DNA from: Dechloromonas denitrificans
Lineage (GTDB): Bacteria > Pseudomonadota > Gammaproteobacteria > Burkholderiales > Rhodocyclaceae
Assembly (NCBI RefSeq): GCF_001551835.1
Contig: NZ_LODL01000007.1
Location: 287,016-351,015 of the forward strand
Direction: 5' to 3'
DNA length: 64,000 bases
The notes under the pieces were generated by a model that was not told where the DNA came from, ran no database searches, and saw nothing but the letters and a program-made list of their open reading frames with translations. Shown piece by piece: positions 26,376 through 35,596 of this stretch (position 1 is the stretch's first letter; every line of letters starts with the position of its first letter). The translations under genes and the position numbers were made by a program.

Positions 26376-27314
26376 ATGGACATTCTGATCGACATCATTC
26401 TCAAGGCTGGCCGCTCGGCGGTTGAGCTTTCGCTGTTCGTGCTGCTGCCGGTGATGGTGGTCATGCTGTCGCTGATGCGCCTGCTCGAAGCGCGCGGCAT
26501 CCTCGATCGCCTGGTTGCCCGGATCGCTCCGCTACTCCGCCCCTTCGGCCTCAACGGCCTCGGCGTCTTCGCGGCGCTGCAGATCAACTTCGTCAGCTTC
26601 GCGGCACCGATGGCAACGCTGAGCATGATGGATCAGCGCGGCACCTCCGACCGCCACATCGCCGCGACGCTGGCCATGGTCTTCGCCATGTCGCAGGCCA
26701 ACGCCGCCTTCCCGATGATGACCATGGGCCTGCACTTTGGCACCACCCTGGTTTTTTCGCTTTTAGGCGGGTTGACCGCAGCAGCGGCCACTTACTACTT
26801 TTTCGGCCGCCAGTTGTCGGCCGAAGAGGCGGTGGTCGACGAAACCCTGCACCATCCCAGTGCCGAAAGCGCCAAAGGCGTGCTCGACGTCATCAACCGG
26901 GCCGGCGCGGAAGCCTTCCGGATCGCCGTCGGCGCCATCCCGATGCTCGTCCTGTCGCTGGTCGTCGTCACCGCGCTGCGCGTTTCCGGCGGCATCGACC
27001 TGCTCACCGTACTGCTTTCGCCGGTCCTGCGCCTGCTTGCCATCGACCCGGTGCTGATCCTGCCGACACTGACCAAATACCTGGCCGGCGGCACCGCGAT
27101 GATGGGCGTCATGGACGACATGCGGCGCAGCGGCCAGGTCAGTGTCGATTTACTGAACGCCAGTGCCGGTTTCCTGATCTCACCCTTTGACATTCCTGGT
27201 GTGGCCGTCCTGATCTCGGCCGGCAAGCGTATTGCCGCCGTCTGGAAGCCGGCCGCGCTCGGCGCCTGCGTCGGCATCGCACTGCGCACCGTCGGCCACA
27301 TCCTGCTCGGCTGA
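26376..27314 (+). CDS. Nucleoside recognition (Gate) domain membrane protein
   Basis: 312 residues, eight or so hydrophobic segments. The two halves each carry the Gate-type pattern seen in SpmA/SpmB and nucleoside transporters (INFVSFAAPMATLSMMDQRG, and LPTLTKYLAGGTAMMGVMDD). Related proteins in non-spore formers are uncharacterised and may transport a small solute. It is preceded by 187 nt of GC-rich DNA with repeated GGCGGGC-type words and no recognisable gene. Confidence 0.82.
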   Translation: MDILIDIILKAGRSAVELSLFVLLPVMVVMLSLMRLLEARGILDRLVARIAPLLRPFGLNGLGVFAALQINFVSFAAPMATLSMMDQRGTSDRHIAATLAMVFAMSQANAAFPMMTMGLHFGTTLVFSLLGGLTAAAATYYFFGRQLSAEEAVVDETLHHPSAESAKGVLDVINRAGAEAFRIAVGAIPMLVLSLVVVTALRVSGGIDLLTVLLSPVLRLLAIDPVLILPTLTKYLAGGTAMMGVMDDMRRSGQVSVDLLNASAGFLISPFDIPGVAVLISAGKRIAAVWKPAALGACVGIALRTVGHILLG

Positions 27315-27403
27315 TCGCGCGTTCTCCTGTCGTTCGCCGGCATGGTTTGTGCACCGCACAAAGGGCAAGCCCCCGAATGTTCGATATACGACAGGAGAAC
27401 ATC

Positions 27404-27607
27404 ATGGATATCTGGACCAAACTGACCGAATTCCTGGCCTGCGGTTTATTGGTGCTGCCGGCTACCCTCGGCTTCGGCCTCGACAGCTTCGAGGTATTCG
27501 CCATCAGCCTCGGCCTGATGCAGCTTTTGCTGATCGGCGTCACCGTCGGCGCGCCAACCGCCCCGCCGCCGGCGGCCAAGGATGAACCGTCCGACACACC
27601 ACACTGA
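27404..27607 (+). CDS. Small membrane protein, hypothetical
   Basis: 67 residues from the ATG at 27404, which has an AGGAGA site 8 nt upstream; an in-frame ATG at 27347 is less likely. Two hydrophobic stretches (FLACGLLVLPATLGFGL and VFAISLGLMQLLLIGVTVG) precede a Pro-rich polar tail (TAPPPAAKDEPSDTPH). No family is recognised. It lies between the Gate protein and lrgA, in the same direction. Confidence 0.6.
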   Translation: MDIWTKLTEFLACGLLVLPATLGFGLDSFEVFAISLGLMQLLLIGVTVGAPTAPPPAAKDEPSDTPH

Positions 27608-27753
27608 TGCCGTCCGTGACCGGCCGGTGGTACATACGGGCGTAGCACCGGCCTAATCGATACTTTTTCGCACAAATCAATAGACGATTCGCCGGCTATT
27701 AAAGCCATTAAAGAACAAATAGACTGCAATCCTCGTTCACTCCGGATTGCGCC

Positions 27754-28113
27754 ATGCTCTCTGCCCTGACCCAACTGCTCATTTTCCAGCTCGCCGGCGA
27801 AGTCATCGCCCGCGGCCTGAACCTGCCGCTGCCCGGCCCGGTACTCGGCATGCTGCTGCTCTTTCTTGCCCTCGCCATACGCGGCGGCCCCGGCCATGAA
27901 CTGCAAACGACCAGCCAGAATCTGCTGCAGCACCTCTCCTTGCTCTTCGTGCCGGCCGGCACCGGCATCATGGTGCATTTGCACCGCGTCGCCGACGAGT
28001 GGGTCGCCCTGCTTCTCTCGCTGCTGGTCAGCACCTTCGCCACGCTGGTCGTCACCGCGCTGGCCATGAAGCTCTGCCAGCACCCGACACCACCGCAAGG
28101 AGAAACGCCATGA
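27754..28113 (+). CDS. CidA/LrgA family protein
   Basis: 119 residues, four TM helices. Typical start: LTQLLIFQLAGEVIARGLNLPLPGPVLGMLLL, and the following SLLFVPAGTGIMVH. CidA/LrgA proteins are holin-like partners of LrgB and in some bacteria move pyruvate or other by-products of overflow metabolism. The stop overlaps the lrgB start (ATGA), so the two are translationally coupled. Confidence 0.92.
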   Translation: MLSALTQLLIFQLAGEVIARGLNLPLPGPVLGMLLLFLALAIRGGPGHELQTTSQNLLQHLSLLFVPAGTGIMVHLHRVADEWVALLLSLLVSTFATLVVTALAMKLCQHPTPPQGETP

Positions 28114-28835
28114 CGCCACGGATCAGTGAAATCTGGGTGTACCTGGCCGCCTCGCCACTGCTCGGCCTGACCGTCACGCTGCTCGCCTACCAGGGCGCCT
28201 TCTGGCTCTTCCGCAAATCGGGCAGCCACCCGCTGGCCAATCCGGTGCTGATCGCGGTCACGGTACTGGTCCTGTTCCTGACCGTGACCGGGACCAGTTA
28301 CGAAACCTACTTCGCTGGCGCCCAGTTCGTGCACTTCCTGCTCGGCCCGGCCACGGTCGCCCTGGCCATTCCGCTGTACACCCAGTTCAAGCGGGTCAGG
28401 GCCATGCTGCTGCCGGTCATCGTCGGCCTCTTCGCCGGCAGCCTGACGGCGATCATCTCGGCCGTCGCCATCGGCCGCCTGTTCGGCGCCAGCCTGCCGA
28501 CCCAGCTCTCGCTGGCCCCCAAGTCGGTGACGACGCCGATCGCTATGGGCGTCGCCGAGCGCATTGGTGGCATTCCATCGCTGACCGCCGTGCTCGTCAT
28601 CGTCACCGGCATTCTCGGTGCCGTCGGTGCCCGCTACGTGTTCGACGCGATGAAGCTGCGCGACCCGGCGATCCGCGGCTTTGCAATCGGCGTCGCCTCG
28701 CACGGCATCGGCACCGCCCGCGCCTTCCAGGTCAATGAACAGAGCGGCGCTTTCGCTGCCCTGGCGATGGGCCTGAACGGCGCGCTGACCGCCCTGCTGC
28801 TACCCTTGATGGTGGCCTGGCTGCACTTCGGCTGA
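28110..28835 (+). CDS. LrgB family protein
   Basis: 241 residues from the ATG at 28110, which overlaps the lrgA stop by 4 nt and has an AAGGAGA site. The family core is intact: LAPKSVTTPIAMGVAERIGG, GILGAVGARYVFDAM and SHGIGTARAFQVNEQSGAFAALAM. With LrgA it forms a membrane system linked to murein hydrolase control or pyruvate transport. A two-component system follows 135 nt downstream, reminiscent of LytSR control of lrgAB in firmicutes although of a different protein type. Confidence 0.93.
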   Translation: MTPRISEIWVYLAASPLLGLTVTLLAYQGAFWLFRKSGSHPLANPVLIAVTVLVLFLTVTGTSYETYFAGAQFVHFLLGPATVALAIPLYTQFKRVRAMLLPVIVGLFAGSLTAIISAVAIGRLFGASLPTQLSLAPKSVTTPIAMGVAERIGGIPSLTAVLVIVTGILGAVGARYVFDAMKLRDPAIRGFAIGVASHGIGTARAFQVNEQSGAFAALAMGLNGALTALLLPLMVAWLHFG

Positions 28836-28970
28836 GATGCCGGTTAATTCCCGCGCCGATCGCTGCGGCGCGGGGCTCGAGCGACTTGCCCACCCCGCTC
28901 AAAGGCGGCCACAAGGCAACCTAGGGTAAGTACCAATGGTCGCCGCTCCGCCAGCGGGGAAAATCAGCCA

Positions 28971-31322
28971 ATGTTCATCAAAACCCCGTCCACCCAGCCC
29001 AAACAAACCTGGCTCTGGCTCGCCCCCTACGTGGCCATCGGCATTTTTGCCATGGCCATGCTGATCGTTACCGCGCTGCTCCAGTGGCGCGAACAGGACA
29101 CCGCCCGCTCCGCTCTCGAAGGCGACATGCACTGGGCCGAGCGCACCATCGAGAACCGCCTGCACACGCACCAGGATTTCCTGGCCGAACTCGGCCGCGA
29201 GCAGGAATTCAAGCAACTGACCTACGAGTCCTTCCAGGTCAAGGCCTCGCGCTATGTCCGCGACAATCCGGAAATCTCGGCCATCGTCTGGGTCGACACA
29301 GACGGCAAGGTCGAATGGGTCTCACCCAACGAATCGAACGTCACCTTTGTCGGCGAACAACTGACCGATATCCGACTGGCTGCGCTGCAGGAGGCGCTGC
29401 GCATCCGCCGTGCCTTGTTCTCGCCCGACTATGCCGACCCGACGCAACGCCGCGCCCACGACCTGATCCTGCCGGTGCAGCGCGGCAGCAGCGACCTCGG
29501 CGCCTTTATCGCGCTGCAGTCGCTGGAAACCCTGCTGCGGGCGACCCTGCCAGCAGTCTTCACGGCCCGTTACAGCCTGAGCGTAATCGATGCACAGAAC
29601 CGCGAAGTGTTCGCCAACTCCTCGGTCAAACCGACCGACCGCCAGATCTCCGGCACCATCAGCCTCGACCTGCCGAACAACAAGCTCGGCCTGAACATCG
29701 TCGCCTATCGCGGCGGCGGTGCCTGGCTGCCGTTCGTGCCGGCCATGCTGATCGTCACACTGACCCTGATCGCCACCGGCACGCTGGTCCAGTTGCGCCG
29801 CCATGCCCAGCACCGGGCCGAGACCGAGGAAAAGCTGCGCGATGCCTACGCCTTCCGCCAGGCGATGGCGCAATCGATGGTCACCGGCCTGCGCGCCATC
29901 GATCCCTCTGGCCGCATCACCTTCGTCAATGCCGCCTTTTGCCGGATGACCGGTTTCGACGAATCGGAACTGCTCGGCGTCGCCCCGCCCTACCCGTACT
30001 GGCCGCCGGAAGAGTTCACCAAACTGCAGCACAACATCGATAGCGCACTGGTCGGCCAGGCCCCGGCCAGCGGCTTCGAGATGCGCATCATGCGCAAGAG
30101 CGGCGAGCGCTTCGATGTCCGCCTCTATTTCTCGCCGCTGATCGATACCAACGGCCAGCAGATCGGCTGGATGGCCTCGATGAACGACATCACCGAACCG
30201 AAACGCATCCGCGTCGAACTGGAACGGGCGCACGAGCGTTTCGTCACGGTCATCGACGGCCTCGACACCGCCGTGCACGTCGCCGATGTCCAGACCGGCG
30301 AAATCCTGTTCGCCAACCGCGCCTTCCAGAACATCTTCGGCTTCGACACCGTCGGTCGCGATTCGGCGATGGTCACCGCCGCCTGCCGACCGGCCCAGGA
30401 AGCCTACTTCTGCGACCCGACCGAACTCTCGGCGGAAGAGTTGCCCTGCGAAATCTTCGACGGCGAAATCCAGCACGCCCTGTCCGGCCATTGGTACCAC
30501 CTGCACGAGCGTGCCATCCGCTGGGTGGACGGCCGCACCGTGCGCGTCCAGATTGCTGCCGACATCACCGACCGCAAGCACATCGACGAAGTGAATCAGC
30601 AGCAGCAAAAGCGCCTCGAGCAAACCTCGCGGCTGATCACCATGGGCGAAATGGCCTCCTCGCTGGCCCACGAACTGAACCAGCCGCTGTCGGCGATCGC
30701 CAACTACTGCGCCGGCTGCATCAAGCGCATGCAGGCCGGCAACTACCGCTTCGAAGACCTGCTAGCCGCCATGCAGAAAGCGGCCGACCAGGCCGAGCGG
30801 GCCGGCAAGATCATCCGCCGCATGCGCGACATGGTGAAGAAGAGCGACCCCAAGCGCGAACCGATTTCGCTGGCCGAACTGGTCGACGAAGCACGGGCGT
30901 TTGCCGATATCGAGGCGCAGCGCACCGGCACCCAGATCGTTGTCGAACTGCCTGAAAACTTGCCTCGAATCGTTGTCGACCGCATCATGATCGAACAGGT
31001 GCTGCTCAACCTGGTGAAAAACGGGATCGAGGCGATGAACAGCGTGCCTTTCGACCGTCGGCGCCTGTTCATCCAGGCCCGGCAGACCGACGAACGGATG
31101 CTTGAAGTCGCCGTCGCCGATCAGGGTCACGGCCTGGCCGAAGAGGACGTCGAACGCATTTTCGCGCCCTTCTACACGACCAAGCCGGAAGGCATGGGGA
31201 TCGGCCTGGCCATCTGCCGTTCGATCATCGAATTTCACCAGGGCCGGCTGTGGGTCGAGCCCCGGCGCGAGGGCGGTACCGTGTTCCGTTTCACCGTACC
31301 GATAGAGGAAGAAGATGAGTGA
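28971..31322 (+). CDS. Membrane PAS sensor histidine kinase (DctS/FixL type)
   Basis: 783 residues. TM1 (APYVAIGIFAMAMLIVTALL), a periplasmic CHASE/Cache-type domain to about 245, TM2 (FVPAMLIVTLTLIATGTLV), two PAS domains (about 295-420 and 425-545), then HisKA with the phospho-acceptor in SSLAHELNQPLSA and HATPase_c (LLNLVKNGIEAM, DQGHGL, FYTTKPEGMGIGL). The kinase overlaps its response regulator gene by 8 nt. The layout matches DctS-like C4-dicarboxylate sensors and related kinases. The ligand is unknown; lrgAB or the transporter nearby are plausible targets. Confidence 0.93.
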   Translation: MFIKTPSTQPKQTWLWLAPYVAIGIFAMAMLIVTALLQWREQDTARSALEGDMHWAERTIENRLHTHQDFLAELGREQEFKQLTYESFQVKASRYVRDNPEISAIVWVDTDGKVEWVSPNESNVTFVGEQLTDIRLAALQEALRIRRALFSPDYADPTQRRAHDLILPVQRGSSDLGAFIALQSLETLLRATLPAVFTARYSLSVIDAQNREVFANSSVKPTDRQISGTISLDLPNNKLGLNIVAYRGGGAWLPFVPAMLIVTLTLIATGTLVQLRRHAQHRAETEEKLRDAYAFRQAMAQSMVTGLRAIDPSGRITFVNAAFCRMTGFDESELLGVAPPYPYWPPEEFTKLQHNIDSALVGQAPASGFEMRIMRKSGERFDVRLYFSPLIDTNGQQIGWMASMNDITEPKRIRVELERAHERFVTVIDGLDTAVHVADVQTGEILFANRAFQNIFGFDTVGRDSAMVTAACRPAQEAYFCDPTELSAEELPCEIFDGEIQHALSGHWYHLHERAIRWVDGRTVRVQIAADITDRKHIDEVNQQQQKRLEQTSRLITMGEMASSLAHELNQPLSAIANYCAGCIKRMQAGNYRFEDLLAAMQKAADQAERAGKIIRRMRDMVKKSDPKREPISLAELVDEARAFADIEAQRTGTQIVVELPENLPRIVVDRIMIEQVLLNLVKNGIEAMNSVPFDRRRLFIQARQTDERMLEVAVADQGHGLAEEDVERIFAPFYTTKPEGMGIGLAICRSIIEFHQGRLWVEPRREGGTVFRFTVPIEEEDE

Positions 31323-31923
31323 GGTGACGCCAAGCATTTACGTCGTCGATGACGACGAGGCCATGCGCGACTCGATGAGCTGGCTGCTCGAAGGCGAAGG
31401 CTACCGGGTGACCTGTTTCGATTCGGCCGAGAGCTTTCTCCGTGCCCGCCGCGACGAGATGCGCGGCTGTATCGTGCTCGATGTCCGGATGCCGGAAATG
31501 AGCGGTCTCGAACTGCACGAAAAACTGGATAGCCTCGGCTCGCAGTTACCGATCATTTTCGTTACCGGCCATGGCGACGTACCGATGGCTGTGGCAGCCC
31601 TGCAACGCGGCGCCTGCGACTTCATCGAAAAGCCCTTCCACAACCAGGACCTGCTCGACCGCATCCAGCGCGCCCTCGAACTGGACAGCGAAATCGCCCA
31701 GCGTCGCCAGCGCGACAACGCGATTTCCAACCGTCTAGGACAACTGACCCAGCGCGAACACGAGGTCATGCAACTGGTCGTCGCCGGCAAGCTGAACAAA
31801 CAGATCGCCGACGAACTCGAAATCAGCATGAAAACCGTCGAGGCCCACCGCGCCCGGGTCATGGAAAAGATGGGCGTCCGCACCCTGGCCGAACTCGTCA
31901 AGGCCGTCATGACTTTGAGGTAA
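31315..31923 (+). CDS. FixJ/DctR-type response regulator
   Basis: 202 residues. Receiver domain with acidic pocket DDDE, phospho-acceptor D56 in VLDVRMPEMSG, Thr in FVTGHGD and K106 in EKPF. A LuxR-type HTH follows (LTQREHEVMQLVVAGKLNKQIADEL, then SMKTVEAHRARVMEKMGV). It is the partner of the overlapping upstream kinase and would act as a DNA-binding activator when phosphorylated. Confidence 0.95.
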   Translation: MSEVTPSIYVVDDDEAMRDSMSWLLEGEGYRVTCFDSAESFLRARRDEMRGCIVLDVRMPEMSGLELHEKLDSLGSQLPIIFVTGHGDVPMAVAALQRGACDFIEKPFHNQDLLDRIQRALELDSEIAQRRQRDNAISNRLGQLTQREHEVMQLVVAGKLNKQIADELEISMKTVEAHRARVMEKMGVRTLAELVKAVMTLR

Positions 31924-31928
31924 ACCGC

Positions 31929-32735
31929 ATGCACCCCGGATACCTTGCGGCGCTCGCCGCCGCCCTGCTCCTCACCGCCTGTGCCGGCACGCCGCAGCGC
32001 CAGGGCGATGGCGTCGACGTCGGCGAAGCCTCCTCCCTGCGTACCCTGATCCCGGCCGCGGAACTGGAAAAGGCGGCCTCGCTGCAATACGGCCAGCTCA
32101 AACGCGCCGCCGCCGACAAGGATCTGCTGGCCCCGGACAACCATCCTCAGGTCATTCGCCTGCGTGGCATCGCCAAGCGCATCCTGCCCAATGCCGCACG
32201 CTTCAATCCCGAGGCCAGGAACTGGCAATGGGAAGTGAACCTGATCATTTCCAAGCAGCTGAACGCCTTCTGCATGCCGGGCGGCAAGATCGCCTTCTAT
32301 AGCGGCATCATCGACAATCTGACATTGAGCGACGACGAGATCGCCATCGTCATGGGCCATGAAATCGCCCATGCCCTGCGCGAACACGCCCGCGAACAGA
32401 TGGCCAAGAACAAGCTGACGCAGACCGGTGCCGCCATCCTCGGCGCCCTGGTCGGCGGTGGCGAACTGTTCCGCCTCGGCGGCAACCTGATGACCCTGAA
32501 GTTCTCGCGCGACGATGAAAGCGAAGCCGATCTAGTCGGTCTCGACCTCGCGGCACGCGCCGGTTACGACCCGCGTGCCGGGATCACCCTGTGGCAAAAA
32601 ATGGATGCCGCCGGCAACGGGGCACCGCCGGCCTGGCTGTCGACCCACCCGGGAGGCGAGGCGCGCATCGCCGAAATCGAACGCAACCTGCCGGCGGTGA
32701 TGCCGCTTTACGAAGCGGCGCGCAAGCAGCGCTGA
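31929..32735 (+). CDS. M48 family metallopeptidase, lipoprotein
   Basis: 268 residues. Signal peptide with lipobox LTAC (Cys near residue 18). Zinc motif HEIAH in VMGHEIAHALREHARE, and the third-ligand region SRDDESEADLVGLDLAARAGYDP. Similar to LoiP/YcaL and BepA-type periplasmic proteases that survey outer-membrane protein assembly. It begins 5 nt after the response regulator and has a GAGGTAA ribosome site overlapping that stop, so it belongs to the same transcript. Confidence 0.92.
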   Translation: MHPGYLAALAAALLLTACAGTPQRQGDGVDVGEASSLRTLIPAAELEKAASLQYGQLKRAAADKDLLAPDNHPQVIRLRGIAKRILPNAARFNPEARNWQWEVNLIISKQLNAFCMPGGKIAFYSGIIDNLTLSDDEIAIVMGHEIAHALREHAREQMAKNKLTQTGAAILGALVGGGELFRLGGNLMTLKFSRDDESEADLVGLDLAARAGYDPRAGITLWQKMDAAGNGAPPAWLSTHPGGEARIAEIERNLPAVMPLYEAARKQR

Positions 32736-32750
32736 AACAAATGCAAGGCC

Positions 32751-33083
32751 TTAAAGCGGAATGATGTCGTCGCCGCCGGAGCCGAAATTTCCGGCGTAGT
32801 GAGTTTGCTGGCGCACCTCCTTGCGACGCAACAGCTTCTCCTGGACCTTGGCCGGCAAATCGGTAAAGAGAATCAGATCCTTGCTGATCAGCAACTCGAT
32901 GGTGTCTTCGATGACGCGCACGAAATCGCGGTCGAGCTGACTGAGTTCGTTCTGCCTCCAGCGTTCGTGAATGAACTGCAGCACTTCCGGATTATCAGCC
33001 GGCAAGGCTTCCTGGGCATTACCCAGCGGCATCGGATGCAATTCGCGGATACAACCTGCACTATCTCTGGCCACGTAAAGCAT
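32751..33083 (-). CDS. Conserved hypothetical protein (often mislabelled tryptophan synthase beta-like)
   Basis: 110 residues, acidic and soluble. The pattern of an N-terminal MLYVARDSAGCIREL strand, then LQFIHERW, DRDFVRVIEDTIELLISKDLILFTDLPAKVQEKLL, recalls a proteobacterial family that carries a misleading tryptophan synthase label; no catalytic residues of that enzyme are present. Function unknown. It is convergent with the M48 gene. Confidence 0.7.
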   Translation of the reverse strand: MLYVARDSAGCIRELHPMPLGNAQEALPADNPEVLQFIHERWRQNELSQLDRDFVRVIEDTIELLISKDLILFTDLPAKVQEKLLRRKEVRQQTHYAGNFGSGGDDIIPL

Positions 33084-33205
33084 ATCGATTCCTCATCATT
33101 GTTTGTCATCAAGTCTGCATCAGGCAGGCCCGCTTGGCAATTGGACCAAAGTTCGAGGCAGGCGATAATGCGCCCTTTCGTGCCTTACCCGACCGGCGAC
33201 CACCC

Positions 33206-34522
33206 ATGAATTCCCCAGAAGCACAAAAGACAATCCAGAAAAAAGTGGTCATCGCCGCCTGTTTCGGCACCTTTCTCGAGTGGTACGACTTCCTGACCTT
33301 CGCCTCGCTGGCCACCTACTTCAGCATTCTTTTCTTCCCATCCGACGACCCGGTCGCCGCGCTGCTGGCCAGCCTTGGCACCTTCGGCGTCGGCATGATC
33401 GTCCGCCCGCTCGGCGCCGCGCTGTTCGGCTCACTCGGCGACCGCCACGGCCGGCGCACCATTTTCCTGGTCACTATCGTGCTGATGGGCGTGTCGACCG
33501 TCCTGGTTGGCCTGCTGCCGACTTACGAGCAGGTCGGCCTGCTTGCCCCGGCCCTGCTGCTCATACTGCGCATGCTGCAAGGCTTGTCGGTCGGCGGCGA
33601 AATCGGCGGCGCCGCCGTCTATCTGACCGAACACGCCCCCGAGGGCAAACGCGGCCTCTATACCAGCGTGCTGCAATTGATGGGGCCGCTCGGCATGATG
33701 GCCTCGACGCTGCAGATCGTGACCCTGCAATACCTGCTCAGCGATGCGGATTTCAAGGCCTGGGGCTGGCGCATCCCCTTCCTGCTCTCGGCCCTGCTGC
33801 TCGCCATTTCGATCCGGAGCCGGATGAACCTGCACGAATCACCGGTCTTCAGCCATCTGCGCCAGAAAAACGCGCTGGCCAAGGCGCCGCTACGCGACTG
33901 CTTCCGCGACCGCCACACGCTGGGCCGCATGGCCCTGTTGTTCTTCTGTGTTTCGGCCGGCGGCTCCCTGCTCTTCTTCTCGGCCCAGGTCTATACCAGC
34001 GTCTTTCTGAAAACCGTGGTCATGCTGCCGGCCGCCCAGGCTGGTGGCCTGGTCATGATTTCCACGCTGGCGCTGTTCCCGGCGACGCTATTCTGCGGCT
34101 GGCTGTCAGACCGGATCGGCCGTCGACCGGTCCTGCTCGCCGGCCTGATCAGCGGCACTGTCGCCATCTTTCCGGTCTTCCAGGGCTTGCTCCACTACGG
34201 CACGCTGCCGACGCCCGACCTGATGATGATCACGCTGCTCCTCCTGATCCTGGTCATCCCGCTAGCCTGTATCACCGGCCCGCAAACGGCAACCTTGCCC
34301 GAGCTGTTTCCGGCCCGCACCCGCTACACTGCCGTCGCCCTGCCGCATAACCTCTCGGCCGGCTGGATCGGCGGCATGTCGCCATTGATGGTCACCTGGC
34401 TCGGCGTACATTATGGCAGCCCGCTGGCCGGCCTGTGGTATCCGACCGGCCTGCTCATCGTGGCCAGCCTGGTCGGCGTCTTTTTCCTGCCGGAAGTACG
34501 TAACCGGCCGCTCGATCAGTAG
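33206..34522 (+). CDS. MFS transporter, metabolite:H+ symporter (MHS) family
   Basis: 438 residues from the ATG at 33206; an ATG at 33134 would add 24 non-membrane residues. Twelve TM helices. The MHS signature is clear: GTFLEWYDFLTFASLATYFSILFFP, then GMIVRPLGAALFGSLGDRHGRR and RMLQGLSVGGEIGGAAVYLTE. Relatives import proline, betaine, citrate, dicarboxylates or shikimate with protons. The substrate cannot be read from sequence. Its 3' end overlaps the convergent ankyrin gene by 7 nt. Confidence 0.92.
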   Translation: MNSPEAQKTIQKKVVIAACFGTFLEWYDFLTFASLATYFSILFFPSDDPVAALLASLGTFGVGMIVRPLGAALFGSLGDRHGRRTIFLVTIVLMGVSTVLVGLLPTYEQVGLLAPALLLILRMLQGLSVGGEIGGAAVYLTEHAPEGKRGLYTSVLQLMGPLGMMASTLQIVTLQYLLSDADFKAWGWRIPFLLSALLLAISIRSRMNLHESPVFSHLRQKNALAKAPLRDCFRDRHTLGRMALLFFCVSAGGSLLFFSAQVYTSVFLKTVVMLPAAQAGGLVMISTLALFPATLFCGWLSDRIGRRPVLLAGLISGTVAIFPVFQGLLHYGTLPTPDLMMITLLLLILVIPLACITGPQTATLPELFPARTRYTAVALPHNLSAGWIGGMSPLMVTWLGVHYGSPLAGLWYPTGLLIVASLVGVFFLPEVRNRPLDQ

Positions 34523-35559
34523 TTCTTGACGGCGCCCTTGGGCGGCATTTTCGGCGTCCCGAAATAGGTCGCCGCCGGCGCCTTGTAGCCGACCGCCTTG
34601 CCCTTGTTGTCGTAGATAATCTGGGCCGACTGCTGTTCGGGTTTCTTGCGGCTGGCCGAGATTTCCAGCGTCGCCGCCCGGGCCGGCACCGGTGCCTGGC
34701 GGTCCAGTTCACTGCGCACGATGCGGACCCGCTCCGCGGCGATGCGCTTGTCGATTGCTTCGGTGGACATGCCGCGCTCGGTCAATTTCTCGCGCATGCC
34801 GAGCAGGTTCTCCAGTTCCTTCGAACTGCGCATCGAACGCTTCGGCTCGCCCCATTTTTCCTTGGGTTGGCTGACCGCAATATTGAATTCTTCCGGGTTG
34901 CTGACCATCCGGGCGATATTCAAATGGTTGTAGCGCATCGCCCATTCCAGGGCGCCATCGCCCCAGTCGTTGCGCGGCGTCCGGTCGGCGCCCTTTTCGA
35001 TCAGTTTGCGGGCAAGGTCTTCCCGCCCCTCGTAGATTGCCATCATTAGCACGCTGGAGCCGTTGGTGCTGCGCGCGTCGATATCGGCCCCCTGTTCGAT
35101 CAGGTAATCCGTCACCTGGGCATGGCCGGCAAAGACCGCGTAATGCAGGGCCGACCATTGCCGTTCCGGCGCATTGATCCGCGCCCCGCGCTCGAGCAGC
35201 CACTTGACCGCTTCCTGATTGCCACGCCAGGCGGCCAGCGCAATCGCCGTCTCGCCGTTGGCATTGAGCCGGTTGATATCGGCACCACGTGAAATGAACA
35301 GGCGCATCAGCTCGAGGTTACCTTCCCAGGCACCGATCATCAGGCCGGAACCAATCCGGCTGCCCATGAAGTCGACCGGCAGGCCGGCATCGAGCCAGGC
35401 TTCGGCCTGTCGGAGATCGCCCAGCTCCATGTTGTTGGCGAAGGTGACCGGCGTCGGCAGACTGACGGCCGGTTCAGCCATGACCGGTAAAAACAGGCTC
35501 ATCCCGATTATCATTGCGGCCAGTTTCTTACTGACCGACCGCTTCATTGCTGGTTTCAT
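34516..35559 (-). CDS. Exported ankyrin-repeat protein
   Basis: 347 residues from ATG at 35559; ATGs at 35571 and 35547 are alternatives. Signal peptide ending near VMA-EP. About four to five ankyrin repeats between residues 40 and 200 (LMRLFISRGADINRLNANGETAIALAAWRG, AVKWLLERGARIN, VTDYLIEQGADIDARSTNGSSVLMMAIYEG, LARKLIEKGADRTPRNDWGDGALEWAM). A charged region with KPEQQSAQIIYDNKGKAVGY follows. Likely a periplasmic protein-binding scaffold. It is divergent from the TonB-like gene, with under 40 nt between starts. Confidence 0.88.
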   Translation of the reverse strand: MKPAMKRSVSKKLAAMIIGMSLFLPVMAEPAVSLPTPVTFANNMELGDLRQAEAWLDAGLPVDFMGSRIGSGLMIGAWEGNLELMRLFISRGADINRLNANGETAIALAAWRGNQEAVKWLLERGARINAPERQWSALHYAVFAGHAQVTDYLIEQGADIDARSTNGSSVLMMAIYEGREDLARKLIEKGADRTPRNDWGDGALEWAMRYNHLNIARMVSNPEEFNIAVSQPKEKWGEPKRSMRSSKELENLLGMREKLTERGMSTEAIDKRIAAERVRIVRSELDRQAPVPARAATLEISASRKKPEQQSAQIIYDNKGKAVGYKAPAATYFGTPKMPPKGAVKNY

Positions 35560-35596
35560 CAACGCTCTCATCCCTCAGGCCAGCCTGCATTTTCTC

